The notes under the pieces were generated by a model that did no database searches, was not told the DNA's origin, and saw only the letters and a program-made list of their open reading frames with translations. The position numbers were made by a program, and so were the translations under genes. A DNA stretch of 64,000 nucleotides from Helicobacter_J cappadocius (GTDB lineage: Bacteria > Campylobacterota > Campylobacteria > Campylobacterales > Helicobacteraceae): NCBI RefSeq assembly GCF_030686155.1, contig NZ_JAUPEV010000002.1, positions 124,001 to 188,000 on the forward strand, read 5' to 3'. Shown here one piece after another: positions 26,810-36,654 of the stretch. Every line of letters starts with the position of its first letter. The stretch's first letter is position 1.

Positions 26810-27301
26810 ATGAAAAGTTTTTTTCTGGTTCTTCTTGGTATTTTTATTTTCCTAGGCTGCACTAGCTATTATGAAGATACTTATAAACCTGATATTATTT
26901 TTGAAAAAAAAATACAAGCTTCTCGTAAGGGTGAAATATTAAAACATCAAAAACCAGTTGTTGTGGCTGTGGCGATTCATCTAAATGAGGTTGATAATGT
27001 TATTTATAGCGGAAGAGAATATTTTTTTGTGGAGATATTTAGTGAAAATAAGGAAATATTTTTGAACGATATGATTGAGTTTACTCTTTTTGGTAAATCT
27101 CCCATCTGGAGTAGAGAAATAACAAAAGATGATTTTGATGAGATACTTCATCCATCAAACAAATGGAGCAGAAATTTTTTAGTTGCTTTTGACAAGCTTG
27201 ATCCTCTAGCATCAAGAGATGCAAAATTGGTGATGAAGGTGTATAATTTAGGGAAAATCGTTTTTAATTTTGCCTATGAAGCTGCCCCGATGCAAATATG
27301 A
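26810..27301 (+). CDS. Small lipoprotein, hypothetical
   Basis: The 163-residue protein starts MKSFFLVLLGIFIFLGC, a type II signal peptide with a lipobox ending at C17, so it is probably anchored to a membrane facing the periplasm. No named domain is seen. The middle has a conserved-looking FFVEIFSENKEIF and NDMIEFTLFG pattern. Position between pyrB and tlyA matches the conserved hypothetical protein at this place in H. pylori. The 108 upstream in-frame bases overlap pyrB and encode no signal, so ATG 26810 is preferred. Confidence 0.8.
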   Translation: MKSFFLVLLGIFIFLGCTSYYEDTYKPDIIFEKKIQASRKGEILKHQKPVVVAVAIHLNEVDNVIYSGREYFFVEIFSENKEIFLNDMIEFTLFGKSPIWSREITKDDFDEILHPSNKWSRNFLVAFDKLDPLASRDAKLVMKVYNLGKIVFNFAYEAAPMQI

Positions 27302-27314
27302 AAAGATTCTTCAA

Positions 27315-28028
27315 ATGAGATTAGATATTTATTTAGCAAAAAATAATTATTGTAAAAGTAGAGAAAAAGCAAAAGAACTTATTTGTAATGGCAAGGTAAA
27401 AATCAATGGTTCTGTGATCAATAAACCTTCTTTTGAGATTATAGAATTTATCGAAAATATTGTTGAAATAGATATGGATGAATATTTAGTTTCCCGTGCA
27501 GGGAGAAAGTTATCAGGCTATTTTTTTGCCAATCATATTGATTGTGATGGCAAGAAGGTTTTAGATGTGGGTTCTAGCACTGGAGGATTTGCACAAGTTT
27601 TACTTAATTTTGGTGCAATCGAGGTTGTTTGTGTAGATGTAGGATGCAATCAGCTTGATAATGCGTTGAGAAATAATTCTAAGATTAGATTATTTGAAGA
27701 GTGTGATATTAGAGATTTTTCATTAGAAGAAAAATTTGATTTGCTAGTATGTGATGTTAGTTTTATTTCATTGAGTAAGATTTTAGATTATTTGTGTGTT
27801 TTTAGTGATGAATTGATATTGCTATTCAAGCCACAGTTTGAGGTTGGTGTGGGAGTCAAACGCAATAAAAAAGGTGTGATTATGGATAAAGATGCGATCC
27901 GAAAAAGGATAGATCAATTTTCAACTGAACTTTATGCTAAGTCACTCAAAATTTTGAATATTGAAAAATCATTATTAAAAGGAAAAGAGGGGAATGAAGA
28001 ATTTTTTATCCATGTCAAAAAGTCTTGA
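27315..28028 (+). CDS. tlyA: TlyA family 16S/23S rRNA 2'-O-methyltransferase
   Basis: The 237-residue protein has an N-terminal S4 RNA-binding domain (residues 1-60, MRLDIYLAKNNYCKSREKA) and an FtsJ-like methyltransferase domain with the SAM motif VLDVGSSTGGF, the catalytic Lys/Asp/Lys set (GRKLSGYF, VCDVSFISL, LLFKPQFEVG) and EGNEEFF near the end. TlyA methylates rRNA cytidines and in Helicobacter has also been described as a haemolysin-like factor. It starts 13 nt after the lipoprotein stop and overlaps ribF by 35 nt. Confidence 0.93.
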   Translation: MRLDIYLAKNNYCKSREKAKELICNGKVKINGSVINKPSFEIIEFIENIVEIDMDEYLVSRAGRKLSGYFFANHIDCDGKKVLDVGSSTGGFAQVLLNFGAIEVVCVDVGCNQLDNALRNNSKIRLFEECDIRDFSLEEKFDLLVCDVSFISLSKILDYLCVFSDELILLFKPQFEVGVGVKRNKKGVIMDKDAIRKRIDQFSTELYAKSLKILNIEKSLLKGKEGNEEFFIHVKKS

Positions 28029-28833
28029 ATACTCTAGTGTTGCTATTGGAAAGTTTGATGGAGTGCATATTGCACATAAAAAACTTTTTAAATACTTGGA
28101 TGATAATTCTTGTGTGCTTGTTATACATAAAAGTCATTCAAAATTTCTCACTCCATTAAAAATACGCGAAAAACTAATCTCTAAGCCATCTTATAAACTT
28201 CCTTTTAAGGATATTCATTCTTGGGATGGTGAAAGATTTGCGGATTTTTTAGATAAAAAACTTCCAAACCTTAAAAGAATTGTCGTTGGCTATGATTTTA
28301 GATTTGGAAAAGATAAAAGTTATGGAGCAGATGATCTTAAAAGTCTTTTTAAGGCAGAAGTGCTGATTGTTCCAGAAATCAAAATAGAAAATCTCCCATT
28401 ACATTCAAGTATTATTAGAGAGCTGATTGGTTTTGGAGATATAAAACTCGCGAATAAACTTTTAGGGAGAAACTATAGTTTAGAAGGCGGAGTAATTTGT
28501 GGTCAAAATTTAGGTTCCAAGGAGCTTTATCCTACCATTAATATCAAAACCCAATCTTTTGTACTACCTGGAAACGGAGTGTATGCAAGTTTTACTCATT
28601 TTAAATCAAGAGTTTTTCCTTCGGTGTCTTTTGTGGGTAATCGGCTCAGTACAGATAGACATTTTTCTATTGAAACTCATATCTTAGACAAAAATATCGA
28701 GTTGGAAGAAAAGACTATTCAAATAGAATTTGTCGATAAAATCCGTGATAATAGACATTTTGAAAATCTCTCAGAATTAAAGCATCAAATATCTTTAGAC
28801 ATCAAAAATGCAAAAGATATCTTGAATACCTAA
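27994..28833 (+). CDS. ribF: Riboflavin kinase / FAD synthetase
   Basis: The 279-residue cytoplasmic enzyme converts riboflavin to FMN and FAD. The nucleotidyltransferase motif IGKFDGVHIAHKKL is near residue 18 and the VGYDFRFGKDKSYG motif near 107. The kinase half begins around LEGGVICGQNLGSKELYPTIN (quoted in pieces) with the PTIN signature. It is a little shorter than the usual 300 residues. The ATG at 27994 lies in the tlyA 3' end with AAGGA and GGGG upstream; ATG 28012 is an alternative. Confidence 0.9.
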   Translation: MKNFLSMSKSLEYSSVAIGKFDGVHIAHKKLFKYLDDNSCVLVIHKSHSKFLTPLKIREKLISKPSYKLPFKDIHSWDGERFADFLDKKLPNLKRIVVGYDFRFGKDKSYGADDLKSLFKAEVLIVPEIKIENLPLHSSIIRELIGFGDIKLANKLLGRNYSLEGGVICGQNLGSKELYPTINIKTQSFVLPGNGVYASFTHFKSRVFPSVSFVGNRLSTDRHFSIETHILDKNIELEEKTIQIEFVDKIRDNRHFENLSELKHQISLDIKNAKDILNT

Positions 28834-28989
28834 ATAAATTTTTTAAGTGTAAAATATTATTCTAAAAGGAAAAACTGGTAAAAATGTAAAAAATTGTACA
28901 AAAAAATACGCTAGTTTTTTTTATAAATATATTTTTAAGTCAAAACATATCAAAGTTATTGCTTTTAATAATCCATTCAGGAGCCAAAG

Positions 28990-30264
28990 ATGAATACTCG
29001 TAAAAAAGCAATAGAAGATGCAAAATCAATATTTAGAGTTTGTAGTGGAAATTTTTTGGAAATGTATGATTTTGCAGTGTATGGATTTTATGCTAGTTTT
29101 ATCGCACAGGTATTTTTTCCTTCACATAGCCAATTTACATCAATTATGATGAGTTTTATGGCTTTTGGGGTTGGATTTTTGATGCGTCCAATTGGTGCGA
29201 TTGTTTTGGGATCTTATATGGATAGACACGGACGAAAAAAAGGTCTTTTGATAACCCTCTCTCTTATGGCACTTGGAACTTTGAGTATTGCAATAACTCC
29301 TTCGTATTCACAAATAGGGATTTTTGCACCTATTATTGTAGTCATAGGGAGGTTGCTACAAGGATTTAGTGCAGGGGCAGAGTTAGGGGGCGTGAGTGTA
29401 TATTTAGCAGAAATTGCCCCATCAAATAAAAAAGGTTTTTATGTTTCTTGGCAAAGTGCTTCTCAACAGGTTGCTACAGTTGTTGCAGGGCTCTTTGGGG
29501 TAGGGTTGCATTATATTTTTGGAGACTTGGTAATGAGCGAATGGGGTTGGCGGATTCCTTTTGTTTTTGGTTGTTTGGTTGTGCCATTTTTGATAATCAT
29601 CAGAAAAACACTCCAAGAGACCCCCGAATTTGAAACGCGAAAATCTCAAGGTGTGAGCAAGATTAAAGAAATGATTTTTGATATATTTAAAAATTGGAAA
29701 ATTATGGTATTAGGATCGTTGTTTGTCATGATGACAACTGTAACTTTTTATTTTATTACATCCTATACTCCAACATTTGCAAGTAATATTTTAAATCTTT
29801 CAAGATTGGATAGTTTTTTAATCACAGCAATTATTGGAGCAAGTAATTTTTTCTGGCTTCCTGTTATGGGTGCATTAAGCGATAAAATTGGTCGTAAGCC
29901 TATCTTGATAGTGATGACTTTGCTGAGTTTTTTCACAGCTTATCCGGTAATGTATTTTTTGGTGCATCATATCAGCTTTGTCAATCTTATGATAGTTGAG
30001 CTTTGGCTTAGTTTCATATATGGTAGCTACAATGGAGCAATGGTGGTAGCACTCTCAGAGGTGATGCCTTCTAGTGTGAGAGTGCTCGGATTCTCGCTGA
30101 CTTATTCTTTGGCAGTGGCTATTTTTGGAGGTTTTACTCCTGTAATCTCGACATATTTTATCGAGCTTACAAATAATAAGGCTATGCCTGGTATTTGGCT
30201 AAGTATAGCCGGGCTTTGTAGTCTTTTTGCCACAACAATTTTATTTAAAAAAAGAAAAATTTAA
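28990..30264 (+). CDS. MFS metabolite:H+ symporter, citrate/tricarballylate type
   Basis: The 424-residue inner-membrane carrier has 12 predicted spans and is strikingly close to CitA/TcuC-type citrate-proton symporters: SGNFLEMYDFAVYGFYA at the start, FLMRPIGAIVLGSYMDRHGRKKG in loop 2-3 (in parts), GRLLQGFSAGAELGGVSVYLAEIA and SWQSASQQVATVVAG, FYFITSYTPTF, and FGGFTPVIST near the end. It probably imports citrate or a related tricarboxylate. A 156-bp upstream gap contains A/T-rich promoter sequence. It is monocistronic between ribF and the SRP RNA. Confidence 0.85.
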   Translation: MNTRKKAIEDAKSIFRVCSGNFLEMYDFAVYGFYASFIAQVFFPSHSQFTSIMMSFMAFGVGFLMRPIGAIVLGSYMDRHGRKKGLLITLSLMALGTLSIAITPSYSQIGIFAPIIVVIGRLLQGFSAGAELGGVSVYLAEIAPSNKKGFYVSWQSASQQVATVVAGLFGVGLHYIFGDLVMSEWGWRIPFVFGCLVVPFLIIIRKTLQETPEFETRKSQGVSKIKEMIFDIFKNWKIMVLGSLFVMMTTVTFYFITSYTPTFASNILNLSRLDSFLITAIIGASNFFWLPVMGALSDKIGRKPILIVMTLLSFFTAYPVMYFLVHHISFVNLMIVELWLSFIYGSYNGAMVVALSEVMPSSVRVLGFSLTYSLAVAIFGGFTPVISTYFIELTNNKAMPGIWLSIAGLCSLFATTILFKKRKI

Positions 30265-30325
30265 AAACAATATAGTTTTTTTAGAGTAAAAGTTTTTATT
30301 AAGCCCAAGAATTATATAATTTGTT

Positions 30326-30431
30326 TGCCTCTTTTCAGACCTATGCAATTATAGCTTGGGATAATGCTTCAGGGTGGGAACACAGCAGAGTAGCCCATAC
30401 TATGGTGTGCCTTAGCCATCTGGAGAGGGGT
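30326..30431 (+). ncRNA. ffs: Signal recognition particle 4.5S RNA
   Basis: The sequence contains the SRP domain IV core TTCAGGGTGGGAACACAGCAG, with the GGAA tetraloop and the asymmetric AGCAG side that bind Ffh. The 5' part GCCTCTTTTCAGA pairs with TCTGGAGAGG at the 3' end, enclosing a rod of about 105 nt, the size of the small bacterial SRP RNA. The exact ends are approximate. The region between the MFS gene and carbonic anhydrase has no other coding content. Confidence 0.88.
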
Positions 30432-30562
30432 TTATAACCCATATATTTATTCTCAATATTTTCTTATTTTAAAAATATTTCAACTTTACCCTCATTTACT
30501 TTCTATGAATATTTTTTTATCATATTTTCAAGTGTATACAAAACAAAAAAAGGAGATCTTCG

Positions 30563-31309
30563 ATGAAAAAAATAGCTTTATGCTTAGGAGTTGCTCTGGT
30601 GTTTTCATCAGTAGCTTTTGCTAATGGACCCAAATGGGATTATGAAGGAAAAAATTCTCCACAAAATTGGGGGAAGATTTCAAAGGATTTTGATACCTGT
30701 TCGCTTGGCAAGTCTCAATCACCGGTTAATATAACCAATTTTACTGAGACAAAAATGCCTTACAAAATCATTTTTTCTTATAAAGCTTTTCCAAAATTAG
30801 AAGTAGATGATGGTAGAACTATCAGGGTTGAATACAATAAAGATGCTTATGTGTCTATAGATGGACATCGATATTACCTCACACAATTCCACTTCCATTC
30901 CCCAGCAGAAAATCTACTCAAAAATAAGCAATATCCACTTGAGATGCACTTGGTGCATCAGGATAAAGATGGACACTTGTTGGTTGTAGCTATTTGGTTT
31001 AAAGAGGGCAAAGATAATAAAATTTTAGATCCAGTATGGAAGGCTATGCCTCAAAAAGTGGGTGAGAAAATCAAAGTTTCAAATGTTGATTTAGGAAAAC
31101 TTATTCCAAAAAAACTTGATTTTTTTCATTATGATGGATCTTTGACTACTCCTCCTTGTACAGAAGGCGTGAGTTGGTTTATACTCAAAGAACCTCTTGA
31201 AGTCTCAAAAGATCAGATAAAAAAAATACAACAAACCCTGAAAGAATCCAACAATAGACCTGTTCAACCACTGAACAATAGAAAGGTTGAATTGTATATT
31301 CAGCAATAA
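30563..31309 (+). CDS. Periplasmic alpha-carbonic anhydrase
   Basis: The 248-residue enzyme hydrates CO2, and in gastric or intestinal Helicobacter supports acid tolerance and CO2 handling in the periplasm. The signal peptide MKKIALCLGVALVFSSVAFA is cleaved before NGPKWDYEG. Zinc ligands are the two histidines in FHFHSPAE and the one in MHLVHQ. The proton-shuttle region and the LTTPPCTEGVSW motif are intact. A strong AAGGAGA ribosome site precedes the ATG, with TATACAA as a plausible -10 about 30 nt before it. Confidence 0.95.
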   Translation: MKKIALCLGVALVFSSVAFANGPKWDYEGKNSPQNWGKISKDFDTCSLGKSQSPVNITNFTETKMPYKIIFSYKAFPKLEVDDGRTIRVEYNKDAYVSIDGHRYYLTQFHFHSPAENLLKNKQYPLEMHLVHQDKDGHLLVVAIWFKEGKDNKILDPVWKAMPQKVGEKIKVSNVDLGKLIPKKLDFFHYDGSLTTPPCTEGVSWFILKEPLEVSKDQIKKIQQTLKESNNRPVQPLNNRKVELYIQQ

Positions 31310-31316
31310 TATTATC

Positions 31317-31340
31317 TATAGCACCAAACTCGGTGCTATA
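31317..31340. terminator. Hairpin between convergent carbonic anhydrase and tgt
   Basis: TATAGCACC and GGTGCTATA form a perfect 9-bp stem with a 6-nt loop. It sits at the shared 3' end of two convergent genes and overlaps the tgt stop codon. No clear T-run follows on either strand, so it may terminate weakly or protect 3' ends. Confidence 0.5.
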
Positions 31341-32463
31341 ACTCTGCAAACTCCTCGTAAATATTTTTTTTGTATTCTTTGAATTTTCCATTTATAATAG
31401 CTTCTCTAGCCTCTTTGGTTAGATTAAGATAGTACCTGAGATTATGAATACTTGCTAGTTTGTGGTAGGTGATTTCATTGCATCTAAAAAGATGATGTAT
31501 GTAAGATCTAGAATAATTTTTACAAGTATAACAATCGCATTTTTCGTCAATTGAATTTTCATCAAGTTTGTATTTAGATGATTTGATATTGATTTTTCCT
31601 TTAGAAGTAAATAAGGTGGCATTTCTAGCATTTCTAGTAGGCATCACACAATCAAACATATCCACACCTCGCTCAATTGCTTCTAGGATATTTTCAGGTG
31701 TTCCTACTCCCATTAAATATCTAGGTTTTTTTGTTGGTAGAAGGTCTGTAACATACTCTATGCTTTGATACATTTCATTAGCAGCTTCTCCCACTGCTAA
31801 TCCTCCGATAGCATATCCATCAAAATCTCCAAGCTCTATGAGCGATTTTGCACTCAAAGTTCTCAAATCTTTATCCGTGCCTCCTTGAACGATCGCAAAT
31901 AGGTGATTGGTTTGTCCCAGATCGTAACTTTTTTGTAGAAGATGGTATTCTATGCTTCTTTTTGCCCATAATGTTGTTTTTTCTACGGATTCTTTGATAC
32001 GTTCTTTACTGGCAGGAAGTCCTATTAAATCATCTAATACCATCATAATATCGCTATTTAGGGCATATTGCATATCTAAAACATTTTCAGGGGTGAAAAA
32101 ATGCTTACTCCCATCAATATGAGATTTGAATTCAATTCCTTCAGTATGTTTTTTCATATTTTTACTCAGACTAAACGCTTGAAATCCACCACTATCGGTC
32201 AAAAAACTTCTATCAAATCCTGTGAATTTATGCAACCCCCCTATTTTTTTCATCGCTTCTTGACCCATTCGCAAATACATATGGTAGGTATTAGCTAATA
32301 TAATTTTTGCATCTAGTAGGTTTTTTATATCATAAGTATCTAGCCCTTTGATACACGCTTGTGTTCCTACGGGCATGAAAACAGGTGTTTGTACAATAGA
32401 ATGTGCGAGTTGAATTGTGGTTGCCCGGGCATTTTCATCAATAGCATCAATTTTAAAATCCAT
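31336..32463 (-). CDS. tgt: Queuine tRNA-ribosyltransferase
   Basis: The 375-residue enzyme exchanges guanine-34 for preQ1 in tRNAs with GUN anticodons. Catalytic and substrate segments include LTDSGGFQAFSL (nucleophile Asp region), FAIVQGG, YAIGGLAVGE, and FDCVMPTRNARN, followed by the zinc site CDCYTCKNYSRSYIHHL. The length is normal. It is divergent from the next gene with a 76-bp gap. Placement before aroB and mscS matches H. pylori. Confidence 0.95.
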   Translation of the reverse strand: MDFKIDAIDENARATTIQLAHSIVQTPVFMPVGTQACIKGLDTYDIKNLLDAKIILANTYHMYLRMGQEAMKKIGGLHKFTGFDRSFLTDSGGFQAFSLSKNMKKHTEGIEFKSHIDGSKHFFTPENVLDMQYALNSDIMMVLDDLIGLPASKERIKESVEKTTLWAKRSIEYHLLQKSYDLGQTNHLFAIVQGGTDKDLRTLSAKSLIELGDFDGYAIGGLAVGEAANEMYQSIEYVTDLLPTKKPRYLMGVGTPENILEAIERGVDMFDCVMPTRNARNATLFTSKGKINIKSSKYKLDENSIDEKCDCYTCKNYSRSYIHHLFRCNEITYHKLASIHNLRYYLNLTKEAREAIINGKFKEYKKNIYEEFAEL

Positions 32464-32539
32464 ATTTTAAACCTTTTGGTATAATCATAAGCATAAAAGA
32501 ACAGGTCAATATAAATTAACTTTAAGCAAAGGGATATAT

Positions 32540-33967
32540 TTGAAAAAAATTGTTTTGATTGGTGATGGAATTGTAGCAAAAAAATTTTTTGAAACTGTGC
32601 TTGAAAAATATTTTAGCAATAATCTCTATACGGTTATTTCAAAAGATTCTAGCTTTGTGCCAGAAAAGATTCCTAGTACATTTAATTTTCAAATTTTTGA
32701 TCCAACCTCTGCGTATAAACTTTTGAATATTGTAAATAATGAAATCAGCGATGTTTTTATCATAATGGAAGATCCAAAAGAACGTGAGATTGTATATGAA
32801 ATTATTAAAAATAAGCACAAAGATATTCGAATTGTCTTGACTGCTTATGAGGATGAAATTACGCTCCCTAGCATATTAGAAGATGAAAGATCAGTTGTTA
32901 TAGAAGAGGCCAAAACTATTGCAGGAAGACTCTTAGCTAGACTTCCTAATGTTCCATTGATTCCGCAAGGATTTGGCTTGGAGCAGGGTGAAGTGATGGA
33001 AATAGGTGTGCCTTTTGGTAGTGTGTTTACCTATCGTCATATTGGATCAATAGAACAAAAAAACTATAAAATTGTTGGGATTTATAGGCATGGCGAATTT
33101 ATTTTGAGTAATTATTCGATTGTTATACAACCTACAGATGTTTTGTTGGTAGCTGGAGATCCAAAAGTTCTAGAAAATGTGTATAGGCAAATAAAAAGTG
33201 ATATAGGTCAATTCCCTGCACCTTTTGGAAAAGATATTTATGTTTATGTTGATACTCTCTTGCAGTCAAAAAAATCCGTGATGAGAGATATTCAACAAGC
33301 ACTCTTTATACACAAAAATACAAAAAGTGCAAGATTGAATATTTGCGTACTCAATCCATCTAATTTTGAACTTCTCAAAGAGATAAAAGCACTTGATGAG
33401 CTAGATGTAAATGTGATGCTAGAATACAATGGGATGAGTTTTGTTCAAAAGCTACAAGAAGATGCTGAAAAGAAAATAGGTTTAGTTGTTATTGGTAAAG
33501 AAATTTTCTCTTCTCGTTTTCATAGAAAGGCACTTTTTGAACTTTCTACCCCTGTGTTTAAGAGCAGCTCAAGAAGCTTGGAAAATCTAAGAGATAGCGT
33601 TGTTGTTCTCAATGATGAAATGAATGAGGGGGAAAATATTTCTTCGATCATTTTTGATATTTCTATTCAGATGGGATTAGGAGTGTTGCTTTATGATTTT
33701 GATCCTGATAAACACTATCAAATTGAAGTTGCACGAGATTATCAAAATCTTTCGCGTATTTTTGATAAGAAAATTAAAATCACTCGCACAAATTCTAAAA
33801 ATCCTATTTTATTCCTAAAGGAATCTAAAAATCCGCTTTTACAGTTTCTGCCTTTTGAACATTGTATTACAAGGACGAGATTTTTTTGGTTCGCTTCTAC
33901 AAAAGTAGAAAAAATTTCTTTTATGTTGGATAATAATCCTCAAATTTTTATTCCTATTACAGAGTAA
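32540..33967 (+). CDS. TrkA-N/TrkA-C domain protein of the COG3400 type
   Basis: The 475-residue cytoplasmic protein begins with a Rossmann nucleotide-binding segment (KKIVLIGDGIVAKKFFETV), then a RCK_C/TrkA-C domain around residues 150-215 (GSVFTYRHIG, NYSIVIQPTDVLLVAGDP). Such proteins regulate potassium or other ion channels by binding NAD(H) or nucleotides. The C-terminal half is unlike TrkA and unassigned. No channel gene is adjacent, but the mechanosensitive channel is two genes downstream. Start is TTG with AAGGGA upstream. The position equals a conserved hypothetical gene between tgt and aroB in H. pylori. Confidence 0.7.
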   Translation: MKKIVLIGDGIVAKKFFETVLEKYFSNNLYTVISKDSSFVPEKIPSTFNFQIFDPTSAYKLLNIVNNEISDVFIIMEDPKEREIVYEIIKNKHKDIRIVLTAYEDEITLPSILEDERSVVIEEAKTIAGRLLARLPNVPLIPQGFGLEQGEVMEIGVPFGSVFTYRHIGSIEQKNYKIVGIYRHGEFILSNYSIVIQPTDVLLVAGDPKVLENVYRQIKSDIGQFPAPFGKDIYVYVDTLLQSKKSVMRDIQQALFIHKNTKSARLNICVLNPSNFELLKEIKALDELDVNVMLEYNGMSFVQKLQEDAEKKIGLVVIGKEIFSSRFHRKALFELSTPVFKSSSRSLENLRDSVVVLNDEMNEGENISSIIFDISIQMGLGVLLYDFDPDKHYQIEVARDYQNLSRIFDKKIKITRTNSKNPILFLKESKNPLLQFLPFEHCITRTRFFWFASTKVEKISFMLDNNPQIFIPITE

Positions 33968-33972
33968 TATAC

Positions 33973-35022
33973 GTGAAAAAAATACAAGAAATCACTGTTT
34001 CGACATCTAATCTCACTTACTCTGTAAAAATAGGCAGACTTGATAAAATTATTCACAAAGGCAAGGTTCTTGTAGTGAGTAATCCAAAGATAGCAGGGAT
34101 GTATTTACAAGATTTGTTAGATTGCATCCAAGCTGATGAAGTCTTTGTGAGTATTGTTCCTGATGGAGAAAGTCACAAGAATTTTGAAAGTATTGATAAG
34201 ATTCTTGAAGTTGCTTTTGAGAGTAGGTTGGATAGAAAATCTCTAATGATAGCACTTGGCGGAGGAGTTATAAGCGATATGGTGGGTTTTGCCAGTGGGA
34301 TTTATCAAAGAGGTGTCGATTTTATAACGATCCCTACAACTCTACTTGCTCAAGTGGATGCTTCCGTGGGTGGTAAAACAGGCATCAATAATAGGTTTGG
34401 AAAAAACCTCGTAGGGATTTTTCATCAACCTAAAGCTGTCTATGTTAATCCATTGTATCTTCAGACCCTGCCCAAAAGAGAATTTAGTGCAGGAGTTGCT
34501 GAAATAATAAAAATGGCAGTTTGTTTTGATAAGGATTTTTTTAATTGGCTCAAAGACAATGATCTAAACGATAGAGATTGTCTTGAAATTGCGATTGCTA
34601 GAAGCATTCAGATTAAGGCTAATGTTGTAAGTTTGGATGAAACAGAGCAGGGTATTCGTGGAGCACTCAACTATGGTCACACATTTGCTCATGTGATTGA
34701 GAACGAAACCAATTATCATACATTCTTACATGGAGAAGCTGTGGCAATTGGCATGAGGATGGCAAATGATTTAGCTTTAAAGCTTGGCTTAATGAGTGTA
34801 GAAAATATTAAATCTATAGATTTTTTGCTCAATCGTTATGATCTAAATCACAACTATCACATCAAAGATGTTGAAAGTTTTTATGACAAGTTTTTCTTGG
34901 ATAAAAAAACTCAAAATGATAAAATAAAATTTATCTTTCCAAAAGGTATTGGTGATGTTGCAATAACAGATGAAGTGCCTAAAGATAAACTTTTTGAAAC
35001 ATTGAAAAAGTGGGGCAAATAG
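33973..35022 (+). CDS. aroB: 3-dehydroquinate synthase
   Basis: The 349-residue enzyme cyclises DAHP to dehydroquinate in the shikimate pathway. NAD-binding and active-site segments are seen: PDGESHKN, ALGGGVISDMVGFASGIYQRGVDF (in pieces), PTTLLAQVDASVGGKTGIN, GVAEIIKMA, LNYGHTFAHVIE and LHGEAVAIGM, which contain the metal-binding Glu and His residues. Start is GTG 33973, 6 nt after the previous stop; upstream purines are weak, suggesting coupling. It overlaps nothing but lies 2 nt before the mscS start. Confidence 0.95.
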   Translation: MKKIQEITVSTSNLTYSVKIGRLDKIIHKGKVLVVSNPKIAGMYLQDLLDCIQADEVFVSIVPDGESHKNFESIDKILEVAFESRLDRKSLMIALGGGVISDMVGFASGIYQRGVDFITIPTTLLAQVDASVGGKTGINNRFGKNLVGIFHQPKAVYVNPLYLQTLPKREFSAGVAEIIKMAVCFDKDFFNWLKDNDLNDRDCLEIAIARSIQIKANVVSLDETEQGIRGALNYGHTFAHVIENETNYHTFLHGEAVAIGMRMANDLALKLGLMSVENIKSIDFLLNRYDLNHNYHIKDVESFYDKFFLDKKTQNDKIKFIFPKGIGDVAITDEVPKDKLFETLKKWGK

Positions 35023-35024
35023 CA

Positions 35025-36653
35025 ATGAACTATCATTTTAAATTCTCTATAATAGCCCTCATTCTCGTATTTTTTGGCTTTAATCTACTGCAAGCTGAAC
35101 ATGTAAATAATACAATCAAAAATAATGACTCCCAAATCCAGTCACTCAAAATCCAAATAAAGCAAATTAACGACAAAATATCTTCAAACAAAAGTATTTG
35201 GTTAAAAAAATACACAAATTTTGCCATATACAATCAAATCATAGCAGATATTGAAAAGATCAAAAAAGAACTCAAAAATTTAAAAAACCACAAATCTGCT
35301 GACAATTCCAAAATTAATACCTTAAATCATAAGCTAGAAACCCTAGAAAGACAAGAAGAGCTTTTGCAAGAATATAAAACCAATCCCTTCAAAGAACTCA
35401 TAGAAAAGCCTCAAATTACCAATATTCCAAATATTTCTAATCCGATAGCCATTATCGGTGGTATTTCTTTTATCAAAAATCTTGAAAATCAAAAATCTAT
35501 CCTCAAAAAAAACCAAAAGAATTTAGAATCTATTATAAAAGATTTAGATAAAAAATATTTTTTACTACAGGAGCTTTGGGAGTTTGATAAATCAAAAGAA
35601 ATTCTTGATCAAATTCGTCAAAACCAAAGTAAGAAATTAGAACTTCAAAGTGCTCAAAATATTCTTAATACAACTATTGATATTTACAGTAAAGATAGTG
35701 ATGAAGTCGTGGCTAGACTCAAGCTTCAGATTAAAAACCAGATTTTCAAACTTATTTATATTGGTCTCACTGTTATTTTTACCATAGCCTTGGCGTTAGC
35801 CTTGAAGGTGTTTGTCAGACGTTATATCCATGACAATGAAAGAGCCTATACTGCTAGCAAAATCATTAATTTTTTCAATATCAGTATCATCATTTTGATT
35901 TTATTATTTGCTTATTTAGAGAATGTTACCTATTTGGTCGCATTTTTGGGTTTTGCATCTGCAGGACTAGCTATTGCAATGAAAGATTTATTTATGAGCG
36001 TTTTGGGGTGGTTTGTTATTGTGCTTGGTGGAAGTGTGCATGTTGGGGATAGGATAAGGGTGAGTAAAGATGGAAGTGTCTATGTTGGAGATGTTTTAGA
36101 TATTTCTATGCTTCGTATCACGATGCACGAAGATGTAACCCTCACTACCTATTTGGAAAATCGTCGTGCTGGTAGAATCATTTTTATTCCTAATAATTAT
36201 ATTTTTACTACGATGTTTGCTAACTATACACATGGAGGAATGAAGACTGTTTGGGATGGTGTGGATTTTACTATCACTTTTGATTCCAATTATAAGAAAG
36301 CACTTTCTATTGCATCAGATGTTGCAACAAAATATTCGCGTGGATACACTGAAATTACACGAAAACAACTCAATAAAATGAGAGATAAATATTCCTTACG
36401 AAATAATAATATTGAGCCAAAAACCTTTAGCATTATTGAGTCTAATGGAATTAGAATCTCTGTTTGGTATCAGACAAATGCTTATGCAACCTTGACTATT
36501 AGAAGTACTATTTCTGGAGAAATCATTGAAAAAATCTTAAAAGAACCAGATATTTTTATCGCTTATACAACAACTAAGTTGATCAAGGATGGTACCGATG
36601 GTTTTGGAAATAAAACCGTTAAAACAGGTAGTATTGAAGAAGAAAAGGATTGA
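35025..36653 (+). CDS. MscS family mechanosensitive channel
   Basis: The protein (about 542 residues) has a signal peptide (MNYHFKFSIIALILVFFGFNLLQA), a periplasmic coiled-coil region rich in Lys/Asn (residues 25-220), two or three membrane spans, and the MscS pore helix LVAFLGFASAGLAIAMKDLF with the glycine/alanine pattern, followed by the beta domain (GDRIRVS, GDVLDISMLRITM). It relieves osmotic shock by opening under membrane tension. I preferred ATG 35025 over GTG 35010, because the latter lies inside aroB and would spoil the signal peptide. Confidence 0.85.
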   Translation: MNYHFKFSIIALILVFFGFNLLQAEHVNNTIKNNDSQIQSLKIQIKQINDKISSNKSIWLKKYTNFAIYNQIIADIEKIKKELKNLKNHKSADNSKINTLNHKLETLERQEELLQEYKTNPFKELIEKPQITNIPNISNPIAIIGGISFIKNLENQKSILKKNQKNLESIIKDLDKKYFLLQELWEFDKSKEILDQIRQNQSKKLELQSAQNILNTTIDIYSKDSDEVVARLKLQIKNQIFKLIYIGLTVIFTIALALALKVFVRRYIHDNERAYTASKIINFFNISIIILILLFAYLENVTYLVAFLGFASAGLAIAMKDLFMSVLGWFVIVLGGSVHVGDRIRVSKDGSVYVGDVLDISMLRITMHEDVTLTTYLENRRAGRIIFIPNNYIFTTMFANYTHGGMKTVWDGVDFTITFDSNYKKALSIASDVATKYSRGYTEITRKQLNKMRDKYSLRNNNIEPKTFSIIESNGIRISVWYQTNAYATLTIRSTISGEIIEKILKEPDIFIAYTTTKLIKDGTDGFGNKTVKTGSIEEEKD

Positions 36654-36654
36654 C

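Noticed and set aside
31317..31340. Hairpin as a regulatory element of carbonic anhydrase
   Set aside because: It lies after both convergent genes and overlaps the tgt stop, so a 3'-end role is more likely.
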